Below are positions 1 through 8,138 of a stretch of 21,149 nucleotides of DNA, one piece after another. Under the pieces are notes generated by a model. That model saw nothing but the letters and a program-made list of their open reading frames with translations. It ran no database searches and had not been told where the DNA came from. Made by a program: the position numbers and the translations under genes. The stretch is from NCBI GenBank assembly GCA_007130355.1, contig SLSQ01000268.1, forward strand, positions 1 through 21,149, given 5' to 3'. The DNA is from Trueperaceae bacterium (GTDB taxonomy: Bacteria; Deinococcota; Deinococci; Deinococcales; Trueperaceae). Each line of letters starts with the position of its first letter. Position 1 is the first letter of the stretch.

Positions 1-4
1 GCGC

Positions 5-10
5 TATCAT
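5..10 (+). promoter_or_regulatory. possible -10 box (TATCAT) of the gltX operon
   Basis: TATCAT matches the TANNNT pattern seen before most transcription units in this window. It lies 25 nt before the gltX ATG, so the transcript would carry a short leader containing the GAAGGAG Shine-Dalgarno at 21-27. The -35 region would fall outside the window, so this call rests on the hexamer and its position only. Confidence 0.4.
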
Positions 11-35
11 CGTTGGTCGAGAAGGAGATCGCGTC

Positions 36-1625
36 ATGAACGTCGTCACCCGAATCGCGCCCTCGCCGACGGGCGACCCGCACGTCGGCACCGCGTACGT
101 CGGCCTCTTCAACTACGCCTTCGCGAAACGCCACGGAGGCCGGTTCGTGTTCCGCCTCGAGGACACCGACCGCGACCGCTACGACGCCGCGAGCGAGGCC
201 CGCATCCTCGAGATGTTCGCTTGGCTCGGGCTGGACCCGGACGAGGGGCCCGGCATCGGGGGTCCGAACGGTCCGTACCGGCAGAGCGAGCGCCTCGACC
301 TCTACCGCGCGCACGTCGACCGCCTGCTCGAGGCCGGCCACGCCTACCACGCCTTCGAGAGCGCCGAGGAGCTCGAGGAGATGCGTACCGACCAGCGCCG
401 TCGCGGCGTGGGCATCGGCTACGACGGTCGCGGACGTTCGGTGCCCGCGGAGGAACGGCGCCGCCGCGCCGACGCCGGCGAACCGCACGTGATCCGGCTG
501 GTCACGCCGGAGGACGGCGACACCGGCTTCCACGATCTGTTGCGGGGCGAGGTCCGGGTCCCGAACTCGGAGATCAAGGACCCGGTCCTGATCAAGGCGG
601 ACGGCTACCCCACGTACCACTTCGCGAACGTGGTCGACGACCACCTGATGGAGGTCACGCACGTGATGCGGGCCGAGGAGTGGGTCACCAGCACGCCGAT
701 CCACGTGCTGCTCTACACCGCCTTCGGCTGGGAGGTGCCGGTGTTCTGCCACCTTCCGCTCCTCCGCAATCCGGACGAGAACAAGACCAAGATCAGCAAG
801 CGCAAGCTCGACACCAGCGTCGCCTCCTACCGCGCGCAGGGGATCGTGCCCGAAGCGCTCCTCAATTTCCTGGCCACGATGGGCTGGAGCATGCCGGACG
901 GCCGTGAGTTCTTCGACCTCGAGGAGATGGTCGCGCACTTCGATCCGGAGCGGATCTCCCTCGGCGGTCCGGTGTTCGACCTCCGCAAGCTGCGGCACGT
1001 GAACGCCCGCTACCTGCGCGACATCCTGCCGCTCGAGGAGGTCGCCGACCGTGCCCGCCCCTGGCTCGAGGCGGCAGGCTACGACGGACTCGACGACGAG
1101 GACTACCTGCTCGACGTGATCGACGTCCTGCGCCCGCGCGTCGAGACCCTGCACGATCTGGTCGAACGGAGCCGACCGTTCTTCGACGACGCCTACCCGT
1201 TCGACGGAGAAGCCCGCAAGAAGGTCGCGGCCGGCCAACAGGCGCTCGAGGACCTCGAACGCGAGTTCTCGATGCTCGACCTGTTCGACGAGGACGCGGT
1301 CGACGACCTGCTCGACGACTACGTCCGTTCCCGCGAGATCAAGAAGCCGCAGGTTCTGATGCCGCTGCGCGCCGCCCTGATGGGGACCACGCAGGCCCCG
1401 TCGGTCACCGACCTGGTCGTGATCCTCGGCCGCAGGCGGGTGCTGCAGCGGATCGGTCGGGCTCTCGCCGAGATGACGGCGGCGCTGCCCGACGACGACC
1501 CGAGCGAGGCGGAGCGGCTCGCCGCCGAAGAGGCGGCGCGGGCCGAGGCCGAAGCGCGGGCGGATCTCGCCGCGAAGATCGAGGCGGCGCGCCGCGCGGC
1601 GCGGAGCGGCCGGAGCGACGCATGA
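36..1625 (+). CDS. gltX: glutamyl-tRNA synthetase (GltX)
   Basis: Class I aminoacyl-tRNA synthetase that charges tRNA-Glu with glutamate in the cytoplasm. The HIGH-type motif appears as HVGT at residues 16-19 after the family signature APSPTGDPH, and the KMSKS-type loop appears as KISKR at 252-256, both usual for GluRS. The C-terminal half is the helical anticodon-binding part. ATG at 36 is supported by GAAGGAG at 21-27 with 8-nt spacing and by the family N-terminus. At 529 residues it is longer than typical GluRS (about 470-490). The excess is a charged Ala/Glu/Arg helix at about 490-529 beyond the conserved domain. The sequence alone does not tell whether the enzyme is discriminating or also makes Glu-tRNA-Gln. 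Its TGA overlaps the ftsY ATG (ATGA), making it first gene of a coupled operon. Confidence 0.96.
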   Translation: MNVVTRIAPSPTGDPHVGTAYVGLFNYAFAKRHGGRFVFRLEDTDRDRYDAASEARILEMFAWLGLDPDEGPGIGGPNGPYRQSERLDLYRAHVDRLLEAGHAYHAFESAEELEEMRTDQRRRGVGIGYDGRGRSVPAEERRRRADAGEPHVIRLVTPEDGDTGFHDLLRGEVRVPNSEIKDPVLIKADGYPTYHFANVVDDHLMEVTHVMRAEEWVTSTPIHVLLYTAFGWEVPVFCHLPLLRNPDENKTKISKRKLDTSVASYRAQGIVPEALLNFLATMGWSMPDGREFFDLEEMVAHFDPERISLGGPVFDLRKLRHVNARYLRDILPLEEVADRARPWLEAAGYDGLDDEDYLLDVIDVLRPRVETLHDLVERSRPFFDDAYPFDGEARKKVAAGQQALEDLEREFSMLDLFDEDAVDDLLDDYVRSREIKKPQVLMPLRAALMGTTQAPSVTDLVVILGRRRVLQRIGRALAEMTAALPDDDPSEAERLAAEEAARAEAEARADLAAKIEAARRAARSGRSDA

Positions 1626-2692
1626 GCTGGTTCGACCGGCTTCGGCGCGGTCTCGGTCGCACCCGCGAAGCGCTCACCGGAGAGGCCCGCCCCGCCCCGG
1701 AGCCCGCGCCGGCCGAGACCGTGGACGACGCCGCGCGGCCGAGCGACGCTGCGCCCGTGCGTGCGGCCGGCTCGGCGCCGACCGCGCGCTCCACCACCCC
1801 CGCCCCGCCGCGCCGTTCCGTCTGGGAGATGGACTGGGACGATCTCGAGTTCGCCCTCATCGGCGCCGACGTCGGCGCCCGTATCGCCGCCGAGGTCGTC
1901 GCCGAAGCGAAGAAGGAGCGGGAACGCGGAACTTCGTTCGTCGAGTCGCTCGAGAAGGCGCTGCTCGATCAACTCGAGGCCGACCGGATGCGCCAGAAGC
2001 TGCGCCGGGTCGGCTTCGACCTGCGCAACGTCGCCGACAAGATCGTCGAGCCGGCCGGCCACGTCGTGATGGTGGTCGGCGTGAACGGCGTCGGCAAGAC
2101 CACCACCATCGCCAAGCTGGGCCAGTACTACCAGCGCCACGGACGCTCGGTGGCGTTCGCGGCCGGCGACACCTTCCGCGCCGCAGGATCGGCGCAGCTC
2201 GGCGTCTGGGGCGAACGCCTGGGGATCCCGACCCAGGTCGGTGCGGACGGCAGCGACCCCGGCGCCGTCGCCTACGAGGCGGCCGCCGCCCGTCGCGCCC
2301 GCGGGCACGACCTGCTGTTCGTCGACACCGCCGGGCGCCTGCACACGCAGCACAACCTGATGGAGGAACTGAAGAAGGTGAAGCGGGTGATCGGCAAGGC
2401 CGACCCGGACGAGCCGAAGGAGGTCTGGCTAGTCATGGACGCCGTCACCGGCCAGAACGGACTTCAGCAGGCGAAGCGGTTCCACGAGGCGGTCGGCCTC
2501 ACCGGGGTGATCGTCACGAAGCTCGACGGAACCGGCAAGGGCGGCATTCTGCTGCCGATCGCCCGCGAGCTGCGCCTCCCGATCAAGTTCATCGGCGTGG
2601 GCGAGTCGGCGGAGGACCTGCAGCCGTACGACGCCGCCGCCTTCGTGCGGGCGCTCCTCGATCTGCCCGCCGAAGAGCCCGCGCGCGCGTGA
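1622..2692 (+). CDS. ftsY: signal recognition particle receptor FtsY
   Basis: SRP-receptor GTPase that docks SRP-ribosome complexes at the inner membrane face for co-translational insertion. Residues 1-20 form a basic amphipathic helix (MSWFDRLRRG...), the expected membrane-targeting element, followed by a Pro/Ala/Glu-rich A region to about 70 and then the NG domain. G1 is GVNGVGKTT at 153-161, G3 is DTAGR at 235-239, G4 is TKLD at 299-302, followed by GTGKGG and a GVGES..DL element. The closing-loop motif is DAVTGQN. An oddity is the usual DTFRAAAxEQL motif, which reads DTFRAAGSAQL at 183-193, with Gly for the third Ala and Ala for the Glu. Length 356 is normal for a short-A-domain FtsY. The start overlaps the gltX stop and the stop overlaps the next gene's GTG. 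Confidence 0.96.
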   Translation: MSWFDRLRRGLGRTREALTGEARPAPEPAPAETVDDAARPSDAAPVRAAGSAPTARSTTPAPPRRSVWEMDWDDLEFALIGADVGARIAAEVVAEAKKERERGTSFVESLEKALLDQLEADRMRQKLRRVGFDLRNVADKIVEPAGHVVMVVGVNGVGKTTTIAKLGQYYQRHGRSVAFAAGDTFRAAGSAQLGVWGERLGIPTQVGADGSDPGAVAYEAAAARRARGHDLLFVDTAGRLHTQHNLMEELKKVKRVIGKADPDEPKEVWLVMDAVTGQNGLQQAKRFHEAVGLTGVIVTKLDGTGKGGILLPIARELRLPIKFIGVGESAEDLQPYDAAAFVRALLDLPAEEPARA

Positions 2693-3396
2693 GCGCCGGC
2701 GCGGTTCGGCGCACGCCGAGTGCCGACGAGGCGCGCTGGACCGCCGTGCGCGACGCCTTCGCGCCCTTCGCCACCCAGGTCCGGCCGTGCGCCGGCGGCG
2801 TCCTGCTCGAGGAAGGGCCGGTGCCGCTCGCGGCGACCGGAGCGGTGTGGCTGCCCGATCCGGCGCGGCTGGAGGGCCGCAGCGACGACGACCGGCGCTC
2901 CGCCGCGCACGCCTGGATCGTTCCCTCGGAGGCGGCGGTGGCCCTCGCCGAGCGGACCGGCCGCAGCGCCGTCCTGGGCCTCGCCCTCGCACCGGACGCC
3001 GACGCCTCCTCCGGAGGGCCGTCCCTGGGTGGCGGTACGCGCGGGCACGGTCCACGCGACCGGGCCTGGGACGGCGCTGCCGAGGTGGCGCGGCGTCTGG
3101 CGCGCGAGGCGGGCGCCGAGGCGTCGGACTGGACCGACGCCCTGGCGGTACTGCTCGCGTCGTGGGCGGCCCATGATCCCGACCTGCGCCTGATCGTCGA
3201 CGACGCCACCGACGCCGCGGCGGTCGTCGTCGAGCGGCCCGACCGCACCGTGGTGGCGCTGCACGCGGGCGGGGCGTCGCTCGCCCGTCGCCTGGCCTCC
3301 GAGGCGGTCGCGACCGGTCGCGAAGCCCTCGTCGTTCGGGCCGTCGATCCGGACGACGCGGCGGCCGAACTGGTCCGGCTGGAGCCGGTCGCGTGA
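2689..3396 (+). CDS. hypothetical protein, 235 aa, between ftsY and mqnB
   Basis: I do not recognise a family. The protein looks soluble, with no signal peptide or membrane segment. It has two parts: residues about 12-102 (WTAVRDAFAPF..., AVWLPDPARL, AWIVPSEAAVALAE) and 127-235 (helical AAEVARRLAREAG and TDALAVLLASWAAHDPDLRLIVDDA, then beta-like strands VVVERPDRTVVALHAGGA and EALVVRAVDPDDAAAELVRL). A Gly/Ser-rich low-complexity linker at about 103-126 joins them. Only one cysteine (34) is present. The start is GTG overlapping the ftsY TGA, and the stop overlaps the mqnB GTG, so it is translationally coupled on both sides and very likely expressed. No strong Shine-Dalgarno is visible. The arrangement of helices then strands could be a small alpha/beta domain, but I assign no function. 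Confidence 0.82.
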   Translation: MSAGAVRRTPSADEARWTAVRDAFAPFATQVRPCAGGVLLEEGPVPLAATGAVWLPDPARLEGRSDDDRRSAAHAWIVPSEAAVALAERTGRSAVLGLALAPDADASSGGPSLGGGTRGHGPRDRAWDGAAEVARRLAREAGAEASDWTDALAVLLASWAAHDPDLRLIVDDATDAAAVVVERPDRTVVALHAGGASLARRLASEAVATGREALVVRAVDPDDAAAELVRLEPVA

Positions 3397-4121
3397 ACGC
3401 GGCGGAGCCGCTGCTGATCGTGACCGCCACCGACGGGGAACGCGCGCGTCTCGACCGGGACGTCGCGGACGGCCGCCTGCCCGCCGAGGCGGTCGAGCTC
3501 GCCACCATCGGCGTCGGGAAATCGGTCGCCGCGGCCGCGACCGCCCGGCTCCTGGCTCGGGCCGAAGCGCGCGGACGACCGTTCGGCGCCGTCCTCCTGG
3601 CCGGCATCGCCGGGACCTACGCCGGCGCGTTCGTTCCGGTCGGCGCCTGCGCCTGCGCCTCGGTCGAGATCGACCTCGACCGGATCGTCGCCCGGGCCGG
3701 CGGTGGCGCCGAACCGTTCCCCCTGCCCCGGCTACCGGACGACCCCGCCCCGGAACCGGACGGCGACACGCCCGAGCTCGCGTCGCTGGGTCCGGGCGCC
3801 TGCGCATCGGTCGACCGGAGCTGGGCACGGCGCGCCGCCGCCGCGTGCGGCATCGCGCCGGTTCGGTTCGCCACCTCCGACGGCGTCTCGGGCGACCTCG
3901 ACGTCGCGGCCGAGCGGGCCGAGCGATCGGGCGCCGCGATCGAGTCGATGGAGGGGTTCGCGGTCGCCGTCGCCTGCGCGGCGGCGGGGGTCCCGTTCGT
4001 GGAGCTGAGGGGCGTCTCGAACGTCGCCGGCGAGCGGGACGCGGCGGCATGGCGCAGCGACGACGCCCTGCGCGCCGTGGCCGACGCGGTGCGCCGACTG
4101 GTCGCCGCGACCGCGCGGTAA
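3393..4121 (+). CDS. mqnB: futalosine hydrolase (MqnB)
   Basis: Hydrolyses futalosine to dehypoxanthine futalosine and hypoxanthine in the futalosine route to menaquinone. It belongs to the nucleoside phosphorylase/hydrolase fold related to MTA/SAH nucleosidase. Visible features are the N-terminal strand LLIVTAT, the core GIAGTY at 71-76, and the signature SMEGFAVAVACAAAGVPF at about 185-202, where the Met-Glu binds ribose. It continues with ELRGVSNVAGERD..AW, the pattern that separates MqnB from MTA/SAH nucleosidases. A Pro/Asp-rich stretch at about 108-130 is a likely surface loop. The GTG start at 3393 overlaps the preceding TGA; GGAG at 3381-3384 with 8-nt spacing supports it. At 242 residues the length is normal. 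No other mqn gene lies in the window, so the pathway must be completed elsewhere. Confidence 0.88.
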   Translation: MNAAEPLLIVTATDGERARLDRDVADGRLPAEAVELATIGVGKSVAAAATARLLARAEARGRPFGAVLLAGIAGTYAGAFVPVGACACASVEIDLDRIVARAGGGAEPFPLPRLPDDPAPEPDGDTPELASLGPGACASVDRSWARRAAAACGIAPVRFATSDGVSGDLDVAAERAERSGAAIESMEGFAVAVACAAAGVPFVELRGVSNVAGERDAAAWRSDDALRAVADAVRRLVAATAR

Positions 4122-4130
4122 GGTGGCGTC

Positions 4131-5051
4131 ATGCCACTGACCACCGGAAGCGACATCCTGAACGCGGCGCGCGCCGGAGGGTACGGCGTCGGGGCGTTCA
4201 ACACGAACGACATGGAGATCACCCAGGCGATCCTCGAGGCGGCCGAGTCGACCCGCAGTCCGGTCCTGATCGCCCTCTCGGAGGGGGCCCTGAAGTACGG
4301 GGGCGCGATCCTTCCGAAGCTGGTGGTCGAGCTCGCCCGCGACGCCACCGTTCCGGTCGCGATCCACCTCGACCACGGCTCGTCGTACGTGTCGTGCGTG
4401 CGGGCGCTGCGACTCGGGTTCACCTCGGTGATGATCGACCAGTCCCACGAGGAGGAGGAGGTCAACGTCCGCGAGACCGCCCGGGTGGTCGAGGCGGCCC
4501 ACGCGGTCGGCGTCTCGGTCGAGGCCGAGATCGGACGCCTCGGCGGCGTCGAGGAGCACGTAGTGGTGGCCGAGGAGGACGCGATCCTCACCAAACCGGA
4601 CGAGGCGGAACGGTTCATGCACGCGAGCGGCGCCGACTACCTCGCGGTCGCGATCGGCACCTCGCACGGCGCGAACAAGGGCAAGGGCCGGCCGTACGTC
4701 GACATCGAGCGGATCCGCGCCATCGCCGCACGGATCGCGAATCCGCTCGTGATGCACGGCGCGAGCGGCGTGCCGAGCTCGTTGGTCCGACGCCTGAACG
4801 AGGCGGGCGGCGACCTCGCGGATGCGAGCGGGATCCACGAGGACGACGTGCGCGCCGCGGTCGCCGAGGGCATCGCCAAGATCAACACCGACACCGACCT
4901 GCGCCTCGCCTTCACCGCCCGCGTCCGCGAGGTCCTGCGCGACGAACCGAAGCAGTTCGATCCGCGCAAGATCCTCGGGCCGGCGCGGGACGAGATGCGC
5001 GCGGTGGTCGAGGAACGGATGCGCGTCTTCGGCTCGGCCGGCCGAGCCTGA
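4131..5051 (+). CDS. fba: class II fructose-1,6-bisphosphate aldolase
   Basis: Zinc-dependent aldolase that interconverts fructose-1,6-bisphosphate with dihydroxyacetone phosphate and glyceraldehyde-3-phosphate in glycolysis and gluconeogenesis. The N-terminus GYGVGAFNTNDME and all metal-site motifs are present: HLDHG (zinc His82), MIDQSH (catalytic Asp103), VEAEIGRLGG (Glu133), GTSHGANKG (His179) and MHGASGV (His209). The C-terminal signature KINTDTDLRLAFT is intact. Length 306 matches the short Thermus-type class II enzymes. The ATG at 4131 is 9 nt after the mqnB stop. AAGGTGG at 4120-4126 is the Shine-Dalgarno and overlaps that TAA, so fba is probably read as the last gene of the gltX operon, though a separate promoter inside mqnB cannot be excluded. 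Confidence 0.95.
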   Translation: MPLTTGSDILNAARAGGYGVGAFNTNDMEITQAILEAAESTRSPVLIALSEGALKYGGAILPKLVVELARDATVPVAIHLDHGSSYVSCVRALRLGFTSVMIDQSHEEEEVNVRETARVVEAAHAVGVSVEAEIGRLGGVEEHVVVAEEDAILTKPDEAERFMHASGADYLAVAIGTSHGANKGKGRPYVDIERIRAIAARIANPLVMHGASGVPSSLVRRLNEAGGDLADASGIHEDDVRAAVAEGIAKINTDTDLRLAFTARVREVLRDEPKQFDPRKILGPARDEMRAVVEERMRVFGSAGRA

Positions 5052-5071
5052 ACGACGGAGCGACCGAGGGG

Positions 5072-5090
5072 CGGCCCGGCCCGGGGGCCG
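5072..5090. terminator. GC hairpin between convergent fba and rqcH
   Basis: CGGCCC at 5072-5077 pairs with GGGCCG at 5085-5090 around a 7-nt loop, in the 41-bp gap between two convergent stop codons. The stem is symmetric, so it could act on both strands. There is no T-run on either side, so it is not a canonical intrinsic terminator. The call rests on position and stem only. Confidence 0.35.
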
Positions 5091-5092
5091 AT

Positions 5093-6673
5093 TCAGGCCG
5101 GCGTGCGGCCCTCGGCGGTCGGATCGCGGCTGGGCGTGACGTAGACGGTCTTCTGGTGCGCGTAGTGGACCGCGCCCGGAGGGCCGCCCTTCACCTTCCA
5201 GACGTTCTTCCGTTCGGTCACGTCGACCGGGACGTTGTCGCCCCCGACCGCCTTCGAGTGGCCGGCGGCGAGTCGCGCCGCGAAGAGCACCGTGTCGAAC
5301 GGCACCTCCCGGCCGCCGGAGCGGATCACCACGTGCGCCCCGTGCCAGCCCTGGACGTGCAGCCAGAGGTCGCGACTGCGGGCGACGCGGAAGGTGAGCG
5401 CATCGTTCTCGCGGGCGCTGCGGCCGACGAGCACCTCGAAGCCGTGCGGTCCGGGATAGGAGGCGCCCGGCACCGTCCGTCGCGCCCGCTCCGGTCGCGT
5501 CCGCAACGCCTCGGCCCGGGCTCGGACCGTCGCGTCGTCCAGTTCGTCGAGCGTCGCGAGGGACCGCTCGAGCTCGGCCCGCTCCCGTTCGAGCTCCGGT
5601 TCCCGTTCGATCGCCCGTTCGGCCCGGTCCTCGCGCCTTCGTGCCGCGTCGTAGCGGGCCTTGGCGTTCTCGGCCGCGGTCCGTGTCGGGTCGAGGTCGA
5701 CCGTCGTCTCCCCCTCCTCGAAGTCCGCGAGGGTGGCACGGTCGGCGCCGCGCGGGATCGCGTGCGCGTGCGCGAGCAGCAGGTCGGCCTCGCGGCGCAG
5801 GGCGTCGGCCTCCTCCGCGGCGCTCAGGGCCCGCTCGCCGTCCCGGATCCGCTTGCGGACGCGCGCGAGGCGCCGCTCCAGGTCGGCGCGGACCGTCCGG
5901 AGGTCCTCGTCGCGTCGCTCGCGTCGGCGCAGGTCGGCCACGTCGGGCAGGTCGAGCGCTTCGCGCGCCGCGCCGACCGGATCGCGGATCACGCGCCTCA
6001 GGCCGGTCACGAAGGCGTCGAGCCGCTCCCCCGTCAGCTCCGCGTCCTCGGGCAGGCGCGACAGCCGCACGGCGGCCCGCGTGAGGTCCGGCCCGATCCC
6101 GTCGAGGATCTTCTTCACCCGCCCGGGGCGGCTTCCCTCGAGCATCCGTGCCAGGGCCGCATCGTCCAGGGTGCGGGGGTCGGCCTTGTCGTACGGCGGC
6201 GGGGGGCGGTAGGCGAGGCCGGGACGGATCTGGCGGTAGCGGTTCGTCTCCGGCCCGATCTCCCGGGCGGCGCCGAGAATCGTGCCCTCCTCGTCGACCA
6301 GGATCAGGTTCCCGTTGCGTCCGGCCAGCTCGGCGATCAGCTCGACCGGTCCGGTGCTCACGAAGCCGCTCGAGCGCCCGAACCGGAACCGGACGACCCG
6401 ATCGAGCGCCGGCTGCACCACCTCCACGAGCGGTCCGGCCGCGCGCGCGGCGAGCTGCGCCTGGAAGGCGGTACGGGGGGCGCCGGAGCCGGACGGCTGA
6501 TCGCTCCGGACCTCGACCCGCGGGAACGGGAGCCGGTCGAAGAACCAGACCGCTCCGTCGCCCTCCAGCGGCAACACCGCGGTGTGCGGTCCGGCGAAAC
6601 GCCACGGCGCGCGCTCCGCAGGCAGGCGATCGCGGAGCGGTTCGAGGGTGCGGGCGAGGAGCAGGCCTTCCAC
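5093..6673 (-). CDS. rqcH: RqcH/Rqc2-type NFACT protein (ribosome quality control)
   Basis: NFACT proteins bind obstructed 50S-peptidyl-tRNA complexes; bacterial RqcH directs alanine tailing of stalled chains. The N-terminal NFACT-N domain shows the family start xEGLLLARTLEPL, the conserved Asp-Arg pair in ALDRVV (residues 91-92) and ELAGRNGNLILVD at about 115-127. A HhH-like segment and a long charged coiled coil (about 240-390) follow. The C-terminal NFACT-R domain at about 408-515 carries DLWLHVQGWHGAHVVIR and KAVGGDNVPVDVTERKNVWKVKGGPPGAVHY. The frame is open to an ATG at 6790, but that would overlap the upstream gene by 76 nt with an atypical N-terminus. I chose GTG at 6673 because the family N-terminus begins there and a TACGCT -10 box sits 7 nt upstream. 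526 residues. Often misnamed fibronectin-binding protein; RqcH is the better call. Confidence 0.9.
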   Translation of the reverse strand: MEGLLLARTLEPLRDRLPAERAPWRFAGPHTAVLPLEGDGAVWFFDRLPFPRVEVRSDQPSGSGAPRTAFQAQLAARAAGPLVEVVQPALDRVVRFRFGRSSGFVSTGPVELIAELAGRNGNLILVDEEGTILGAAREIGPETNRYRQIRPGLAYRPPPPYDKADPRTLDDAALARMLEGSRPGRVKKILDGIGPDLTRAAVRLSRLPEDAELTGERLDAFVTGLRRVIRDPVGAAREALDLPDVADLRRRERRDEDLRTVRADLERRLARVRKRIRDGERALSAAEEADALRREADLLLAHAHAIPRGADRATLADFEEGETTVDLDPTRTAAENAKARYDAARRREDRAERAIEREPELERERAELERSLATLDELDDATVRARAEALRTRPERARRTVPGASYPGPHGFEVLVGRSARENDALTFRVARSRDLWLHVQGWHGAHVVIRSGGREVPFDTVLFAARLAAGHSKAVGGDNVPVDVTERKNVWKVKGGPPGAVHYAHQKTVYVTPSRDPTAEGRTPA

Positions 6674-6679
6674 GGACGC

Positions 6680-6691
6680 GAGCGTACCGCG
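6680..6691 (-). promoter_or_regulatory. leaderless promoter core of rqcH
   Basis: Read on the minus strand the 12-mer is CGCGGTACGCTC. Its TACGCT (6686 down to 6681) fits TANNNT and ends 7 nt before the GTG at 6673, placing the transcript start at or next to the start codon. The same 12-mer precedes the PIG-L gene (8988-8999). No good TTGACA-like -35 is visible. Confidence 0.65.
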
Positions 6692-6714
6692 GTCGTGCGC
6701 ACGATCCCGATCGG

Positions 6715-8133
6715 TCAGTTCAGCGTACGGTCCCGGCCGCCCAGCTGCTCGCGGGCCCGGGCGACGTACGTCTCGAGCGACGCCGTCCACTCGCTCGACG
6801 GTTCGGTGTAGCGGAGCGCCGCGCGGGCGTGCGTGAGGAGGCGTTCCGCCGACTCCGGGCCGCGTTGGGCGAAGACGTCGGCCAACGACTGCTGCGCCGC
6901 CAACCAGATCGGGTCGCCGGCAGGACTCGCGCTGGCGGCCTGCTCGAACCAGGTCACGGCGTCGTCCATCTCGTAGTACTCGAGCGCCACGGATCCGAGC
7001 ACCAGGCAGGCGGGCCCGGTCGCGCCGGCGTCGAGCGCCCGCCGCGCCGTCTCCGCCGCCACGTTCAGGTCGCCGGTCCGCAACTGCGCCTCCGCCAGGT
7101 CGGCGGTGGCGTCCGCTCGGTGCGGGTAGTCGGGGTCAAGCAGCGCCTCCTGGAGCGCTTCGGCCGCGTCCTCGGGACGGTCGGCGTCGAGCAGCGCGAC
7201 GCCCCGTTCGTGGTGCGCGTGGGCCCGATCGGCGTCCGGCGCGCCGGCCAGCGCGGCGGCGATGCGGTCCGCGGCCGCGTCGTGCCGACCGAGGGCGATC
7301 AGCGCCTGCGCCGCGGCGTGGGCGGTCTCGTAGCGCCGTTCGGCGTCCGGCGCGTCCCGCTCCGCGTCGTCCAGGATCTCGAGGGCTCGGCCGGGGTTGC
7401 CGAGCTCGAGCTCGGCGCGGCCGCGCACGTCGCGCGCCAGGTGGCGCGTCTCCGCGTCGACCGCCTCGACGTCCCGGACGGCGTCGAGGGCGCCCAAGGC
7501 GCGACGCGCGGCGCCGTGCTCGAAGAGGGCGTGCGCATGGCGGATCCGTTCAGCGTCGACCTCGCCGGCGGGCGCCTCCTCGACGGAGCGACGGAAGGCG
7601 TCGGCGGCTCCGCCCGCGTCGTCGCTCGCCAACAGCGCGCGTCCGATCCACGACCAGCGGCGCCAGGCCAGGTGCCGCGGCAGGGCCTCCGCGGGCACGG
7701 CCTGCAGCAGGCGAAGGGCGCTGCGGACGGCGCCGGCGCGGTGCAGGGCGACGGCGGCGTGGTAGGCGGGCAACGCTCCGGAACCTTCGTCGATGCCGGC
7801 GACGCCGCGCCGTACCCGGTGCGCGCTCGCCCCTTGCTCGGCGTGGAAGGCCCAGTGCAGCGCCCGATAGAGCGGCAGGCGCACGGCGGACGGGTCGGCC
7901 CCCGCGGCGGCCCGCAGCGCCTGCAGGCCGCGGTCGAGTCCGGCCTCGCCGTGGAGCGACGCGGCGGAGGCCAGGTGCAACTGGCAGAGGGCCCGCGTCG
8001 CCTCGGAGCGGGACGCCGCGGCGGCGTCGCGGAGCAGCGCCACGGCGGCGTCGATCCGACCCTCGGCGAGCGCCCGGTGGGCCGGCTCGAGCTCGGGAAC
8101 GGCGCGGGTGGACGCGGAACGACGCCAGGACAC
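6715..8133 (-). CDS. tetratricopeptide-repeat protein
   Basis: Ala-rich 472-residue alpha-helical protein that reads as a string of TPR-like helix pairs from about residue 20 to 450. The clearest units are RGRAELELGNPGRALEILDDA, AHHERGVALLDADRPEDAAEA, ADLAEAQLRTGDLNVAAETA and LGSVALEYYEMDDAVTWFEQA. The last shows the canonical W/L-G-Y-A-F-P spacing and continues into SLADVFAQRG. There is no signal peptide, membrane segment or catalytic domain, so it is probably a cytoplasmic scaffold with unknown partners. The start is GTG at 8133, chosen because TAGCGT ends 6 nt upstream. It lies between the PIG-L gene and rqcH on the same strand, separated by 66 and 41 bp, each gap holding its own promoter, so the three genes are probably independent units. 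Confidence 0.88.
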   Translation of the reverse strand: MSWRRSASTRAVPELEPAHRALAEGRIDAAVALLRDAAAASRSEATRALCQLHLASAASLHGEAGLDRGLQALRAAAGADPSAVRLPLYRALHWAFHAEQGASAHRVRRGVAGIDEGSGALPAYHAAVALHRAGAVRSALRLLQAVPAEALPRHLAWRRWSWIGRALLASDDAGGAADAFRRSVEEAPAGEVDAERIRHAHALFEHGAARRALGALDAVRDVEAVDAETRHLARDVRGRAELELGNPGRALEILDDAERDAPDAERRYETAHAAAQALIALGRHDAAADRIAAALAGAPDADRAHAHHERGVALLDADRPEDAAEALQEALLDPDYPHRADATADLAEAQLRTGDLNVAAETARRALDAGATGPACLVLGSVALEYYEMDDAVTWFEQAASASPAGDPIWLAAQQSLADVFAQRGPESAERLLTHARAALRYTEPSSEWTASLETYVARAREQLGGRDRTLN

Positions 8134-8138
8134 GGTCC

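Noticed and set aside
3732..6605. 957-codon minus-strand frame and 988-codon plus-strand frame spanning mqnB, fba and rqcH
   Set aside because: Both cross the ends of real genes in other frames and are Arg-rich; stop-free frames are expected at this GC content.
5093..6673. Fibronectin-binding adhesin
   Set aside because: The common database label for this family; the NFACT-N plus NFACT-R architecture and conserved Asp-Arg indicate ribosome quality control, and there is no secretion signal.
6674..6790. Longer N-terminus for rqcH from ATG 6790
   Set aside because: Would overlap the TPR gene by 76 nt and add residues unlike NFACT proteins; GTG 6673 has a -10 box 7 nt upstream.
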